Part shown: piece after piece, positions 27,212 through 35,636 of the stretch
How positions within the stretch are numbered: the first letter of the stretch is position 1
Layout: each line of letters starts with the position of its first letter
From: Rathayibacter iranicus NCPPB 2253 = VKM Ac-1602
GTDB taxonomy: Bacteria; Actinomycetota; Actinomycetes; Actinomycetales; Microbacteriaceae
Direction: 5' to 3'
Assembly: GCF_003149025.1 (NCBI RefSeq)
Contig: NZ_QGDV01000003.1
Coordinates: 291,917-355,916, forward strand
Length of the DNA stretch: 64,000 nucleotides
Program-made: the position numbers and the translations under genes
The notes under the pieces: generated by a model
What the model saw: the letters and a program-made list of their open reading frames with translations, nothing else
Told to the model about the DNA's origin: nothing
Database searches by the model: none

Positions 27212-28414
27212 TCACGGCGCGGTCGGTCGCTCCACTCGCTCGGCGAGCAGCGCGCGGTGCCTGCCCTGAATCCTGGTGAGGATCAGAACGCCATCCCGGC
27301 TGCCCGCAAGCCCCAGCCGCCTGCGGAAGCGCGCAGGATCGACATCGACGCCACGCTTCTTGATCTCGAGCACTCCGATGCCTCGCGCGCGCAGCTCCTT
27401 TGCCAGAGTCCGCTCGTCGAGCGGCAGTTCGGCGAGCACGCGGAAGCTGCGCAGGAACGGCGAGGAAGCAGCCTCGTCACCGGTGAGATAGGCGATTCCG
27501 GGGGAGAGCATTCGGGAGTCGCTCGCGCGCGCCAGCTCTCCAAGCAGGCGCGCACGGATCGCGGAGCCGTCCGGCTCGTGCACGAAGGCGCCGAGGACGC
27601 CCACCTCCTCGTCCTCGCTGTCCGCCGCCGCCGTGAGTTCAGCCGTCCCTCCCGCACCGAGCAGCAGAGCGGAGCGGCGCACGCCCGGTCGCGCCAGTGA
27701 ACCGAACCAGAGGCCCGTCTCGACCAGCTCGCCGTCGACCGAGATCCACTGTGCCTCCGCCTCGTTGGGCAGGCGCTCGCGGTCGAAGCCGGGGCCGACC
27801 TTGACACCGACTGGCCGGTGTTCGGCGAGGCCGAACGCGAACTCGAGCGAGGGGGAGTAGTCGTCAGGATTGTCGAGGCGCCGGGTCTCGCGGTGGCCGG
27901 TCGTCCGCCGGGCCGGGTCGAGGTAGATGGCGTCGAAGCCGGTCAGGTCGAAGGACCCCGCGTCAGCGTGCACCGCCCGCGCGGCGGGGAAGGGTGCGAG
28001 GTTGAAGCTGGCGAGCGCGGCCGTGACCTCGTCGGCCTCGACGGCGGTCACCTCCAGGTCGATTGCGGCCATCGCGAGAGCGTCGCCGCCGATGCCGCTG
28101 CCCAGATCGGCGATACGCGTTGCTCCGGCGGAGGCGAAGCGACCCGCGTGCAGGGCGGCGACCCGTAGGCGGGTGGCCTGCTCGAGGCCCGAGTCGGTGA
28201 ACAGCATCGACCGCGCGAACTCGCCGAACTTCGCCTCCGCTTTCTGGCGCAGGCGTGCCTGGGTCAGCACAGCCGCGACCAGCACCGGGGAGTGGCCGGC
28301 GGAGCGGAGGCGGGACACGGCGCGCACGAGGTCGGCCGACTGATAGCCGTCGAGGGAGTCGAGGAGCCGCAGGCCCTCAGGGGAGAGGAGCTCGACCAGC
28401 TCGGCGCGTTGCAT
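27212..28414 (-). CDS. Class I SAM-dependent methyltransferase with THUMP-like C-terminus
   Basis: 400 residues. The SAM-binding motif is IADLGSGIGGDALAMA near residue 100, followed by VTAVEADEV and the catalytic-type IYLDPARRTTGH. The C-terminal part (about 320-390) resembles the THUMP-like domain found in actinobacterial proteins of this type and ends basic (FRRRLGLAG). An RNA substrate is likely from the family, but the exact target is not known. Divergent from groES. Confidence 0.78.
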   Translation of the reverse strand: MQRAELVELLSPEGLRLLDSLDGYQSADLVRAVSRLRSAGHSPVLVAAVLTQARLRQKAEAKFGEFARSMLFTDSGLEQATRLRVAALHAGRFASAGATRIADLGSGIGGDALAMAAIDLEVTAVEADEVTAALASFNLAPFPAARAVHADAGSFDLTGFDAIYLDPARRTTGHRETRRLDNPDDYSPSLEFAFGLAEHRPVGVKVGPGFDRERLPNEAEAQWISVDGELVETGLWFGSLARPGVRRSALLLGAGGTAELTAAADSEDEEVGVLGAFVHEPDGSAIRARLLGELARASDSRMLSPGIAYLTGDEAASSPFLRSFRVLAELPLDERTLAKELRARGIGVLEIKKRGVDVDPARFRRRLGLAGSRDGVLILTRIQGRHRALLAERVERPTAP

Positions 28415-28458
28415 CCGGCCATGCTAGGCCACGGTCTCGGACGCGCTTGCCGCGATGC

Positions 28459-28485
28459 TTGGCACTCTAATTGCACGAGTGCCAG
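28459..28485 (+). promoter_or_regulatory. CIRCE operator 1 upstream of groES
   Basis: TTGGCACTC, nine spacer bases, GAGTGCCAG. This matches the CIRCE consensus bound by the heat-shock repressor HrcA. Confidence 0.88.
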
Positions 28486-28505
28486 CGATGCCCCTACGAT
28501 GGAGC

Positions 28506-28531
28506 TAGCACTCTCGGAGCGTGTGTGCCAA
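28506..28531 (+). promoter_or_regulatory. CIRCE operator 2 (degenerate) upstream of groES
   Basis: TAGCACTC, nine spacer bases, GTGTGCCAA: a good left half and a diverged right half, ending 43 bases before the groES start. Two CIRCE sites ahead of groES imply tight HrcA control. Confidence 0.7.
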
Positions 28532-28574
28532 TGACCGCGCTCCGCCCACATCGTCGTCAAGAAAGAGGTCAACC

Positions 28575-28871
28575 GTGTCGGTGTCCATCAAGCCGCTCGA
28601 AGATCGCATCGTCATCAAGCAGGTCGAGGCGGAGCAGGTGACCGCTTCCGGTCTCGTCATCCCCGATACCGCCAAAGAGAAGCCGCAGGAGGGCGAAGTC
28701 GTCGCGGTAGGCCCCGGCCGCATCGACGACAACGGCAACCGCGTCCCGCTCGACGTCGCGGTCGGTGACAAGGTCATCTACTCCAAGTACGGCGGAACCG
28801 AAGTCAAGTTCGGTGGTGAGGATCTCCTGGTTCTCTCCGCTCGCGACGTCCTCGCGGTCGTCGTCCGCTAG
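28575..28871 (+). CDS. groES: Co-chaperonin GroES
   Basis: 98 residues from GTG 28575 ([16 protein letters not shown]) with AGAGG ahead. The mobile loop region ([14 protein letters not shown]) and [16 protein letters not shown] are standard. groEL does not follow; a strong terminator comes within 15 bases, so the groEL partner must be elsewhere, as in many actinobacteria. Confidence 0.97.
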   Translation: MSVSIKPLEDRIVIKQVEAEQVTASGLVIPDTAKEKPQEGEVVAVGPGRIDDNGNRVPLDVAVGDKVIYSKYGGTEVKFGGEDLLVLSARDVLAVVVR

Positions 28872-28883
28872 TCCGGACTCCTC

Positions 28884-28920
28884 GAAGGGCCCGGCGACTC
28901 AGGTCGCCGGGCCCTTCGTC
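28884..28920 (+). terminator. Terminator after groES
   Basis: A perfect 15-base stem (GAAGGGCCCGGCGAC with its complement) and a TCAG loop, followed by a short T-containing tail. Textbook hairpin terminator. Confidence 0.9.
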
Positions 28921-29009
28921 GTTCGCAGCCGGTCCTCCTGGCGGACACTGGCCTGATTCCGCCTACTTGAGCCGGTACCGATGCCGGTCTCGTGCGTAGC
29001 ATCGGAGGG

Positions 29010-30029
29010 GTGTCCACGTCCCCAACCCCAACCTCCTCCGACTCCCTCGAGCCCACGGCCGCAGGCGTAGCTGTCGGCGAGGGGGTAGAGGCGCTCTCGG
29101 TGTCCGCGTCCTCACAGGCTCCCTCCGCGGGTGGGATGTCATCGACGGGTCTGCTGTTCGCATTCGGCGCGTACCTGCTGTGGGGTGCGATGCCGCTCTA
29201 TTTCATCGCCATGGCGCCGGCGTCCCCCTTTGAGATCGTCGCTTTCCGCGTCCTGTTCTCGCTCGTGTTCTGCGTGATTCTGCTCACGGTGACGCGCGGT
29301 TGGCACTCGTTCGCGGCGCTGCTGCGCCAGCCGCGGATGCTGGGAGTCATGGCAATCGCGGGCGTGCTGATCTACATCAACTGGCAGGTCTACGTTGCCG
29401 CCACCACCACGGGGCACGTGATCGAGGCGGCGCTGGGCTACTTCATGAATCCGCTGGTGACGGTGCTTCTGGGCGTGCTCGTCCAGCGCGAGCGCCTCCG
29501 CCCAGCGCAGTGGGTGGCAATGGGTATCAGCGCCGTCGCAGTGCTGGTCATCGCGGTGGGGTACGGAGCGTTCCCCTGGATCTCGCTCGCCCTCGCCTTC
29601 TCGTTCGGTTTCTACGGCCTGGTGAAAAGCCGGGTCGGCGGCCGAGTGGACGCGGTGGGCGGGCTGACCTTGGAGACGCTGTGGCTGACTCCGCTCGCCG
29701 TCGTGCAACTCGCGGTGGTCGGCTCGACGGTGGGCTTGACCTTGACTACCCATGGGCCGGGGCACGCGCTGATCCTCGCCTCAGCCGGCATCGTCACCGT
29801 TGTCCCGCTGCTGCTGTTCGCCGGAGCGGCACGGCGCCTGCCGCTGTCGATCGTCGGCTTCGTGCAGTACCTGACGCCGTTCCTGCAATTCCTGGTCGGG
29901 GCGTTCGTGCTGCACGAGGAGATGCCTCCGGAGCGCTGGATCGGCTTCGCGTTGGTGTGGGCTGCCCTGGCTGTTTTCTCAGCCGACCTCATTGCTGCAG
30001 AGCGCAGACGACGCCGCTTGTCCGTGTGA
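29010..30029 (+). CDS. rarD: RarD-type EamA permease
   Basis: 339 residues with ten predicted membrane helices; FAFGAYLLWGAMPLYF and the EamA repeats (LGYFMNPLVTVLLG; VQYLTPFLQFLVG) identify the RarD branch, named for chloramphenicol sensitivity but without a proven substrate. The start is uncertain: GTG 29010 lacks a properly spaced ribosome site but a TAGCAT (28997-29002) lies where a -10 box would give a leaderless message. GTG 28992, GTG 29100 and ATG 29136 are alternatives. The first 45 residues are Ser/Thr-rich. Confidence 0.85.
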   Translation: MSTSPTPTSSDSLEPTAAGVAVGEGVEALSVSASSQAPSAGGMSSTGLLFAFGAYLLWGAMPLYFIAMAPASPFEIVAFRVLFSLVFCVILLTVTRGWHSFAALLRQPRMLGVMAIAGVLIYINWQVYVAATTTGHVIEAALGYFMNPLVTVLLGVLVQRERLRPAQWVAMGISAVAVLVIAVGYGAFPWISLALAFSFGFYGLVKSRVGGRVDAVGGLTLETLWLTPLAVVQLAVVGSTVGLTLTTHGPGHALILASAGIVTVVPLLLFAGAARRLPLSIVGFVQYLTPFLQFLVGAFVLHEEMPPERWIGFALVWAALAVFSADLIAAERRRRRLSV

Positions 30030-30112
30030 TCTGCGGAACGCGTCGTGCCGCCGCCATCCAACGGCGGAAAGGTAACGATCCGGTCGCGAAACGTATTGGA
30101 AACACCTCTGTA

Positions 30113-30141
30113 TTGTTCACGGGTGCTTCGGAGGTTAGGTT
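30113..30141 (+). promoter_or_regulatory. Possible promoter of the binding-protein gene
   Basis: TTGTTC and TAGGTT with a 17-base spacer, 58 bases ahead of the start codon. A reasonable sigma-70-type match but unproven. Confidence 0.4.
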
Positions 30142-30198
30142 GGCCGAGCGGTTGCCACCGGCGCCGCTCCCACTGACACATACCTCTCAAGGAGCAAC

Positions 30199-31485
30199 AT
30201 GGGCGTTTACGCGAAGGCCGGTTCGGGCCCCGCGCGGTCCCTCCGGGCAACCCTCGGCGGTGTCGCCATCCTGGGCGCTAGCGCTCTCGTCCTCGCCGGC
30301 TGTGCCGGTGGCGGCGGCAGCGGATCGGGCGGCGGCAGCGGCTCGGGCGACCTGTCCCTGAAGATCGGCACGATCCTCCCCCAGACGGGCACTCTCGCTG
30401 TGCTCGGCCCGCCCGAGATCGCGGGCGTGGAGGCGGCGGTCGTCGACATCAACGACGCAAAGGCCGGCATCACCATTGAGGCGGAGCAGAAAGACTCGGG
30501 CGACACCACGACCGACATCGCGACGCAGTCAGCGACGTCCCTGATCGCCGACAACGTCTCCGCGATCATCGGCGCGGCCTCCTCGGGCGTCTCGAAGACC
30601 TTCATCGACCAGGTGACCCAGGCGGGCGTCGTTCAGATCTCGCCGGCCAACACCTCGCCGGACTTCACCACCTACGAGGACGACGGCTACTACTGGCGCA
30701 CCGCGCCCTCGGATGTACTCCAGGGCCGCATCCTCGGCAATAAAATACTCGGCGATGGTAAGACGAACGTGTCGATCCTCTACATGAACGACGCGTACGG
30801 GACTGGACTTGAGAAGAACATCAAGGAGACGCTCGAGGCGGGCGGGGCATCCGTCGTGGGTGAGGAGATCTTCGAGCCGGCGTCGACCGACTTCAACTCG
30901 GCGTTGACCTCGGTCCTCGCTCCGAACCCCGACGCGCTGGTCGTCATCTCGTTCGACGAGATCAAGACCATCGCGGAGCAGCTCTCGGCGAAGGGCTTCG
31001 ACTTCTCGAAGCTCTACGGCACGGACGGTAACTACGGAGTCATCACCGAGGCCGACAGCAATGTCGACATCGCCGGCGCACAGTTCACCAATCCCGGTGT
31101 CCAGGCGTCCGACGACTTCCAGTCGAAGCTGCAGTCGCTCGTCAAGTCGCAGGGCAACGACGCGCTGACCGTGTTCAGCTATGCGCCGGAGTCGTACGAC
31201 GCCACGGTCCTGACGGCTCTCGCCTCGCTCCAGGGCGGCGCGACCGACGGTGCTACCATCCGCGACAACCTCAAGTCAGTCTCGGAGGGCGGCACGAAGT
31301 GCACGACCTTCGCCGACTGCGCGACGAAGATCGCTGCCGGGGAGGACATCGACTACGACGGCCTATCGGGTCCGATCTCGTTCGACGACAACGGCGACAC
31401 CAGCGAGGCGTCTGTCTCGATCTACAAGTACGGGGCGGGCAACACCACCTCGTTCGAGGAGACCGTCGAGGGTTCGCTGAACTGA
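30199..31485 (+). CDS. Branched-chain amino-acid ABC transporter substrate-binding lipoprotein
   Basis: 428 residues. A lipobox (SALVLAGC) near residue 36 and a Gly/Ser linker precede a Leu/Ile/Val-binding-protein (Peripla_BP_6) domain: LKIGTILPQTGTLAVLGPPE, IIGAASSGVSKTF, YMNDAYGTGLEKNIKET. Captures the substrate outside the membrane for the permease LivHM and ATPases LivGF, encoded 2.4 kb away on the other strand. AAGGAG precedes the ATG. The real ligand could be an amino acid or a related compound. Confidence 0.9.
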   Translation: MGVYAKAGSGPARSLRATLGGVAILGASALVLAGCAGGGGSGSGGGSGSGDLSLKIGTILPQTGTLAVLGPPEIAGVEAAVVDINDAKAGITIEAEQKDSGDTTTDIATQSATSLIADNVSAIIGAASSGVSKTFIDQVTQAGVVQISPANTSPDFTTYEDDGYYWRTAPSDVLQGRILGNKILGDGKTNVSILYMNDAYGTGLEKNIKETLEAGGASVVGEEIFEPASTDFNSALTSVLAPNPDALVVISFDEIKTIAEQLSAKGFDFSKLYGTDGNYGVITEADSNVDIAGAQFTNPGVQASDDFQSKLQSLVKSQGNDALTVFSYAPESYDATVLTALASLQGGATDGATIRDNLKSVSEGGTKCTTFADCATKIAAGEDIDYDGLSGPISFDDNGDTSEASVSIYKYGAGNTTSFEETVEGSLN

Positions 31486-31518
31486 CACGCGAGGACACGG
31501 CTACGGCCGTGATCTAGG

Positions 31519-31549
31519 AGGGGCTCGGTCGCATGACCGGGCCCCTTTG
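31519..31549 (+). terminator. Terminator after the binding-protein gene
   Basis: AGGGGCTCGGTC and GACCGGGCCCCT pair (12 bases, one G-T wobble) around GCAT, followed by TTTGT. Confidence 0.88.
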
Positions 31550-31800
31550 TCGCGTGCGAGTCGGGCGGTGGACACTGAGGCGATGAGATTCGGGCCAGCG
31601 GACGAGCCACTCATAAGGCTGCAAAGCCGCCGGTCGTGAGCGCAGATCAGACGGTGCAGTGCCGTTCCAGGTCACGTCGTCGAACTCATCATCGAGATCA
31701 GCAGAACCTGGCCGGTACTCAACGCCGGATACTGCCGTCGACTTCCACCGTGTGCAATGCGGATCGCAAGCTGGTTTACATCAGCTAAGAATCGCGTTTA
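31550..31800. other. Gap at the left edge of the liv-interrupting island
   Basis: No supported gene. The base composition falls from GC-rich to mixed at about 31600. A minus-strand frame over 31640-31770 looks protein-like for about 40 codons but lacks a start and is not called. Confidence 0.35.
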
Positions 31801-31831
31801 TTGTGCGATCCTCAGCCTTAGGTGTTATAAT
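31801..31831 (+). promoter_or_regulatory. Promoter-like site ahead of the TetR gene
   Basis: TTGTGC at 31801 and a perfect TATAAT at 31826-31831 with a 19-base spacer, in an AT-rich stretch unlike the host chromosome. Confidence 0.5.
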
Positions 31832-31906
31832 CTCAATTATCGACGGCACCGCCAGTTGACGCGATCCACAACCCGGGAGGTGACCAAACATGGGTAAAGT
31901 TGTGCC

Positions 31907-32509
31907 ATGCCATCAAACAAGCCCGGACGCCCGTATGCAACCGGGATTGCAGAGGCGCTCCTTCAAGCGGCCGAGCGCGTCATGGTCGATAAAGGATACT
32001 CGGCGCTGACGGTTGATGCTCTTGCCGCTGAGGTCGGCACCACAAGGCCCACCTTCTACCGCCGCTTCCCGAGTGTTGCCCACCTGGCTCTTGCTGTCAT
32101 TAAGAACCGCTTCGGAACCGGTACACCTCCTGACACCGGCTCCCTTTATAATGATCTCCTCGCTCTTCAGCGTCAAGAAGTTGCGATGCTTGCCACGCCC
32201 CTACTTCGCAAGAACCTTCCAGGATTGCTCTACGCTGCACACACTGACAATGAATTCAGCGTGCTTTATGAAGCGGAATTTGTACTACCGCGCCGTGCAA
32301 ACGTCGTGCACATTATTGACGCAGCGGGTCGTCGAAATGAGATCGGGGTCGAGATACTCGATGTCGACTACGTGTGTGATCTCTTGTTGGGGCCGATTTT
32401 TTTGAGGGCGCTCCCGTCGGCGCGGGCACCTCTGGACGACAGATTTGCACGTCAGACGGTGGAGACGGCGATATGTACCCTTGCTGGACATGCGTCCGCG
32501 GGAGAGTAA
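31907..32509 (+). CDS. TetR-family transcriptional regulator
   Basis: 200 residues. The N-terminal helix-turn-helix is clear: ALLQAAERVMVDKGYSALTVD then AEVGTTRPTFYRRFPS. The C-terminal ligand domain is not assignable. The ATG at 31907 has only a weak ribosome site; a much better one (GGGAGG at about 31875-31880) instead precedes an ATG at 31890 in another frame, which could reduce initiation or mark a frameshift. It lies alone in the island, so it may control a gene lost from it or act on the nearby transporter operon. Confidence 0.85.
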   Translation: MPSNKPGRPYATGIAEALLQAAERVMVDKGYSALTVDALAAEVGTTRPTFYRRFPSVAHLALAVIKNRFGTGTPPDTGSLYNDLLALQRQEVAMLATPLLRKNLPGLLYAAHTDNEFSVLYEAEFVLPRRANVVHIIDAAGRRNEIGVEILDVDYVCDLLLGPIFLRALPSARAPLDDRFARQTVETAICTLAGHASAGE

Positions 32510-32533
32510 TTCCTGCGGTGTCTCCTGTCCGAT

Positions 32534-33178
32534 TCACTGGGTTTTCGGGTCGGAGATGGTGAACTCCCTGTTGATGAGGTCGTGAGCCGGTCGGTGGTCG
32601 TCTCCGTGCGTCGTGGTGGCGCCAGGCAGCGGGTGACGGCCGCGCAGTTCTGCGGCTCGTATCGGCCGGTGACCCCGTTTGCGGCTGAGGCGCCCGTCTC
32701 TCGCTGACAGCTCAATCGACGAGCGGCGCACTCCGGGGTTACCCGTGCAGGGAGGTGTGTGCACCATGGATGACCGCGAGTAGAGACTCGTCGGCGAGTG
32801 CTCGCGCATTCACCGCTTCTCTCTGCCACGCGTAAAACTTCGCTCTTGATACATTCACTTCGAGGCGCATGGAAGCGATAGGGGCGGCGGGCGAAGCAGT
32901 TCATTCCGCGAGGGCGGCGAATAGTACTGCTGGCCGCTCTCGAACCAGGTCGATACTCTTTTCGCGAAATCCATCCGTATTCTCAGATGTGCGGTCACGT
33001 CGACGCTTCACGTCCGCATGTTCTAATTTTGCTAAAGGCTCGTCATCATCGCCGCCGAGGTCGACGGGGGCGGGAGGATCGGCTCGTACATCAATCTTTT
33101 TACGACCTCAGCAACGGAATAGCCGTTGTCACTGAGGTCGCGATCGCGTCGCGCTTGTATTCCTCGGTAAGGCTTCAT
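32534..33178 (-). pseudogene. Decayed IS3-family element (OrfA and OrfB fragments)
   Basis: Reading minus-strand frames from right to left gives a recognisable IS3 series. LTEEYKRDAIA and DNGYSVAEVVKRL match the OrfA helix-turn-helix. EPLAKLEHADVKRRRDR resembles its leucine-zipper tail. VSRAKFYAWQREAVNARALAD matches the OrfB start. RPAHDLINREFTISDPKTQ is the segment just before the catalytic core. Several frameshifts and stops separate the pieces, and the DDE core is missing. It accounts for nearly all of the stretch between the TetR gene and the small gene at 33300, which otherwise shows no gene. Confidence 0.7.
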
Positions 33179-33299
33179 CGGCTGGAACCCATGGCCTCGT
33201 CAAATTCATGGTTAGCTGGTGAGGAGCAGTTTCGCTGGTCGCTGAGGGTTTCTGGCGTGGTGTCGGTGGGCTTGAGGGAATTTGGCGCGAGCGAAGAGT

Positions 33300-33503
33300 C
33301 TAGAAGGCCCGAAGCAGGTCGGCTTCCTGGGCCAGGCGATAGGTGACAAAGGAGCGGCTGTAATTGCGGCGCTTTCCATTGGACGTTTCGGCGATCACTA
33401 CCTGGGCATACACGCCGATGACACTCCAACGCTCATAGTCGCCGATGGCTCCGGTGCCAAAGCTCGCACCGAGTGTGATGGGGGCGGGGGTGTAACTCTT
33501 CAT
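33300..33503 (-). CDS. Orphan 67-residue protein of unknown function
   Basis: The start at 33503 has AAGGAG spaced by six bases, the best ribosome site in this island. The product begins MKSYTPAPITLGASFGTG and continues IGDYERWSVIGVYAQ, ending AQEADLLRAF, with balanced composition and no membrane helix. Its first 20 residues loosely recall the Tyr..Pro...Leu-Gly...Phe pattern of lasso-peptide leaders, but the remaining 45 or so residues are too long for a lasso core and no maturation genes are near. I do not recognise a family. Confidence 0.5.
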   Translation of the reverse strand: MKSYTPAPITLGASFGTGAIGDYERWSVIGVYAQVVIAETSNGKRRNYSRSFVTYRLAQEADLLRAF

Positions 33504-33804
33504 GGACGGCTCCTTCGACGTGGACGACACGGCGCTTGTGGCACCGTCAGCGGGGGGTGGATCGGCAAACGAATGCGACCCTTCCGGGGAAGAGGCGAAA
33601 GGATGCTCCCCTCATGAGGGGGAGGAACCATGTCCCCAAAACTACGGCAACGAAGAAGAGAGGGCGTCACCCAGGAGGGGGGTGCCGCCTCGGAGAATGC
33701 CTCGTGGCGCACCCGGACAGGAGCAGGACCAACGCGGGTGCGCTGCTTGGGTCGGCAGTCCCTAGGACCACAGATGCGGCTCCATCGCCGTCTTCCGGGA
33801 ACGA
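33504..33804. other. Gap between the orphan gene and the liv terminator
   Basis: About 300 bases with no supported gene. A plus-strand frame at 33630 has a fair ribosome site (GGGGGAGG) but its product is low-complexity and runs into the terminator and livF antisense, so it is not called. A small palindrome, CTCCCCTCATGAGGGGGAG, lies near 33605. Confidence 0.4.
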
Positions 33805-33840
33805 CAAAGGGCCCGCCGTCCGACGACGACGGGCCCTTTG
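33805..33840 (-). terminator. Terminator of the livHMGF operon
   Basis: CAAAGGGCCCG and CGGGCCCTTTG form an 11-base stem just past the livF stop (minus strand). It has A and T tails on both sides, so it could also stop transcription coming from the left. Confidence 0.88.
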
Positions 33841-33849
33841 CGGCGGTGC

Positions 33850-34638
33850 TCAGCCGCCGACCGTGGGGGTGTTCGTGGTGACCTCGTTCGTCGTCGCGAG
33901 CGTGCCCAGGTAAAGCTCGATCACCTTGGGATCGTTCATCAATTCGCGGCCCGCGCCCTCGTAAGCGTCGCGGCCCTGGTCGAGGACGTAGCCGCGGTCG
34001 CAGATCTGCAGCGCCCGCCGAGCGTTTTGCTCGACGATCATGATCGACACGCCCGCGCGGTTGATTCGCTGCACGTTGACGAAGGTCTCGTCCTGACGCA
34101 TCGGTGAGAGTCCCGCGCTGGGCTCATCAAGGAGAAGCATCGACGGATCCATCATCAGGGCCCGCGACATTGCCACCATCTGGCGCTCACCGCCCGAGAG
34201 CGAGCCTGAGCGCTGCTTGAGCCGCTTGCTCAACTCGGGGAAGAGCTCGGTGACGAACTCGAGCCGCTGACGGTACATCTTCGGCTTTTGGTACATGCCC
34301 ATCTCGAGGTTTTCCTCGATGGTGAGCGACGGAAAGACGTTGTTGTTCTGCGGAACGAAGCCGACGCCCTTCGACACCAGCTTGTCGGCCTTCTGCCCGG
34401 TGATGTCCTCGCCATTAAGCAGGACTGTGCCCTGGCGAATGTTCACGAGTCCGAACATCGCCTTCAAGAGCGTCGATTTTCCGGCGCCGTTCGGGCCGAT
34501 GATGCCGACGAGTTCGCCGCGCTTCACGTAGACGTTCGAGCCGTTGAGGATGTTGACCCCCGGCACGTAGCCTGCGTGCAGATCGTGCGTCTCGAGCGTG
34601 TTCGGCGTTTGCTGCGTGGTCCGCGTCTCCTGGCTCAC
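33850..34638 (-). CDS. livF: Branched-chain amino-acid ABC transporter ATPase LivF
   Basis: 262 residues. Walker A is GPNGAGKSTLLKA, the Q-loop FVPQNNNVFP, the signature SLSGGERQM and Walker B LLLDEPSAGL. Overlaps the end of livG. With LivG it powers uptake through LivHM. Confidence 0.93.
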   Translation of the reverse strand: MSQETRTTQQTPNTLETHDLHAGYVPGVNILNGSNVYVKRGELVGIIGPNGAGKSTLLKAMFGLVNIRQGTVLLNGEDITGQKADKLVSKGVGFVPQNNNVFPSLTIEENLEMGMYQKPKMYRQRLEFVTELFPELSKRLKQRSGSLSGGERQMVAMSRALMMDPSMLLLDEPSAGLSPMRQDETFVNVQRINRAGVSIMIVEQNARRALQICDRGYVLDQGRDAYEGAGRELMNDPKVIELYLGTLATTNEVTTNTPTVGG

Positions 34639-35636
34639 TTCTCGTCCCTCCCCGGCTCCACCGCGTGGGCCGTCGTCCGGTCGTGCTCGTGCGGATGCAG
34701 TCCTGCCTGCTCGGCCTGCTTCTCGACGTCCTCCCGCACGAGGTCCGACTCCATCTCCTCGGCGATCTCGAGCTGGCCCTCGATCGTGCCGAGGTCGGTG
34801 TCGTGGTGGGCGCCCAGGTAGGCGTCGATAACGGCCTGGTCGTTCATCACGCTCGACGGGGGTCCCTCAGCGACGACCCTGCCCTCGGCCATCACGATGA
34901 CCCAGTCCGCAATCGTGTTGACCATGTGCATGTCGTGCTCGACGAACAGCACGGTCATGCCTTCGTCCTTCAGATTCACGATGTGTCCCAGGAGCGACTG
35001 CGTCAGCGCCGGATTCACGCCCGCCATCGGCTCGTCGAGCATGACCAGCTCGGGCTCGGACATCAACGCCCGCGCCATCTCCAGCAGCTTTTTCTGCCCG
35101 CCGGAGAGGCTGGACGCGTAATCATCCTTCTTCGTGTCTAGCTTGAACTTCTCGAGCAGACGGATCGCGCGCTCCTGAATTGACTCCTCCTCCTTCGACC
35201 ACAGCGGACGAATGAGCGAGGTAAGGATGTTCTCGCCCTTCTGACCCTTGGCGCCGAGGAGCATATTCTCGAGCACGGTCATTCCGCCGAGTGCCTTGGT
35301 GAGCTGGAAAGTGCGCACCATGCCCATCCGCGACACCTTGAACGCCGGGACGTTGGCGAGGTTCTTTCCCTTGAAGGTCCAGGTGCCCGTGTTGGGCTTG
35401 TCGAAGCCGGTCAGCAGATTGAAGAACGTCGTCTTTCCGGCCCCGTTCGGGCCGATCAGGGCCGTGATGGAGCCGCGCGGAATCTCGACGTGTGCGACGT
35501 CGACCGCCGTGAGACCGCCGAAACTGCGGCTGACGTTGTCGGCGACGACGATGGGGTCTTTCTTCTTGACCCCGGGGACGATGTTTTCCTCGGTGATGTC
35601 CGAGACGGGCGTTCTCGGGGTTGTTGTCTTAGGCAA
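34635..35636 (-). CDS. livG: Branched-chain amino-acid ABC transporter ATPase LivG, long C-terminus
   Basis: 333 residues from a TTG that overlaps the livM stop by 8 bases. Walker A is GPNGAGKTTFFNLL, the signature SLSGGQKKL, Walker B LVMLDEPMAGV. About 250-260 residues are usual for LivG; here an extra N-terminal 30 and an acidic C-terminal tail of about 60 (EIAEEMESDLVREDVEKQAE) are added. Confidence 0.92.
   Translation of the reverse strand: MPKTTTPRTPVSDITEENIVPGVKKKDPIVVADNVSRSFGGLTAVDVAHVEIPRGSITALIGPNGAGKTTFFNLLTGFDKPNTGTWTFKGKNLANVPAFKVSRMGMVRTFQLTKALGGMTVLENMLLGAKGQKGENILTSLIRPLWSKEEESIQERAIRLLEKFKLDTKKDDYASSLSGGQKKLLEMARALMSEPELVMLDEPMAGVNPALTQSLLGHIVNLKDEGMTVLFVEHDMHMVNTIADWVIVMAEGRVVAEGPPSSVMNDQAVIDAYLGAHHDTDLGTIEGQLEIAEEMESDLVREDVEKQAEQAGLHPHEHDRTTAHAVEPGRDEK

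Noticed and set aside
33300..33503. The orphan gene as a lasso-peptide precursor
   Set aside because: Leader-like spacing is loose, the C-terminal part is too long for a core and no cyclase, protease or RRE gene is nearby.
33630..33881. Plus-strand frame with a good ribosome site near 33630
   Set aside because: The product is Arg/Gly-rich without structure and crosses the liv terminator into livF antisense.
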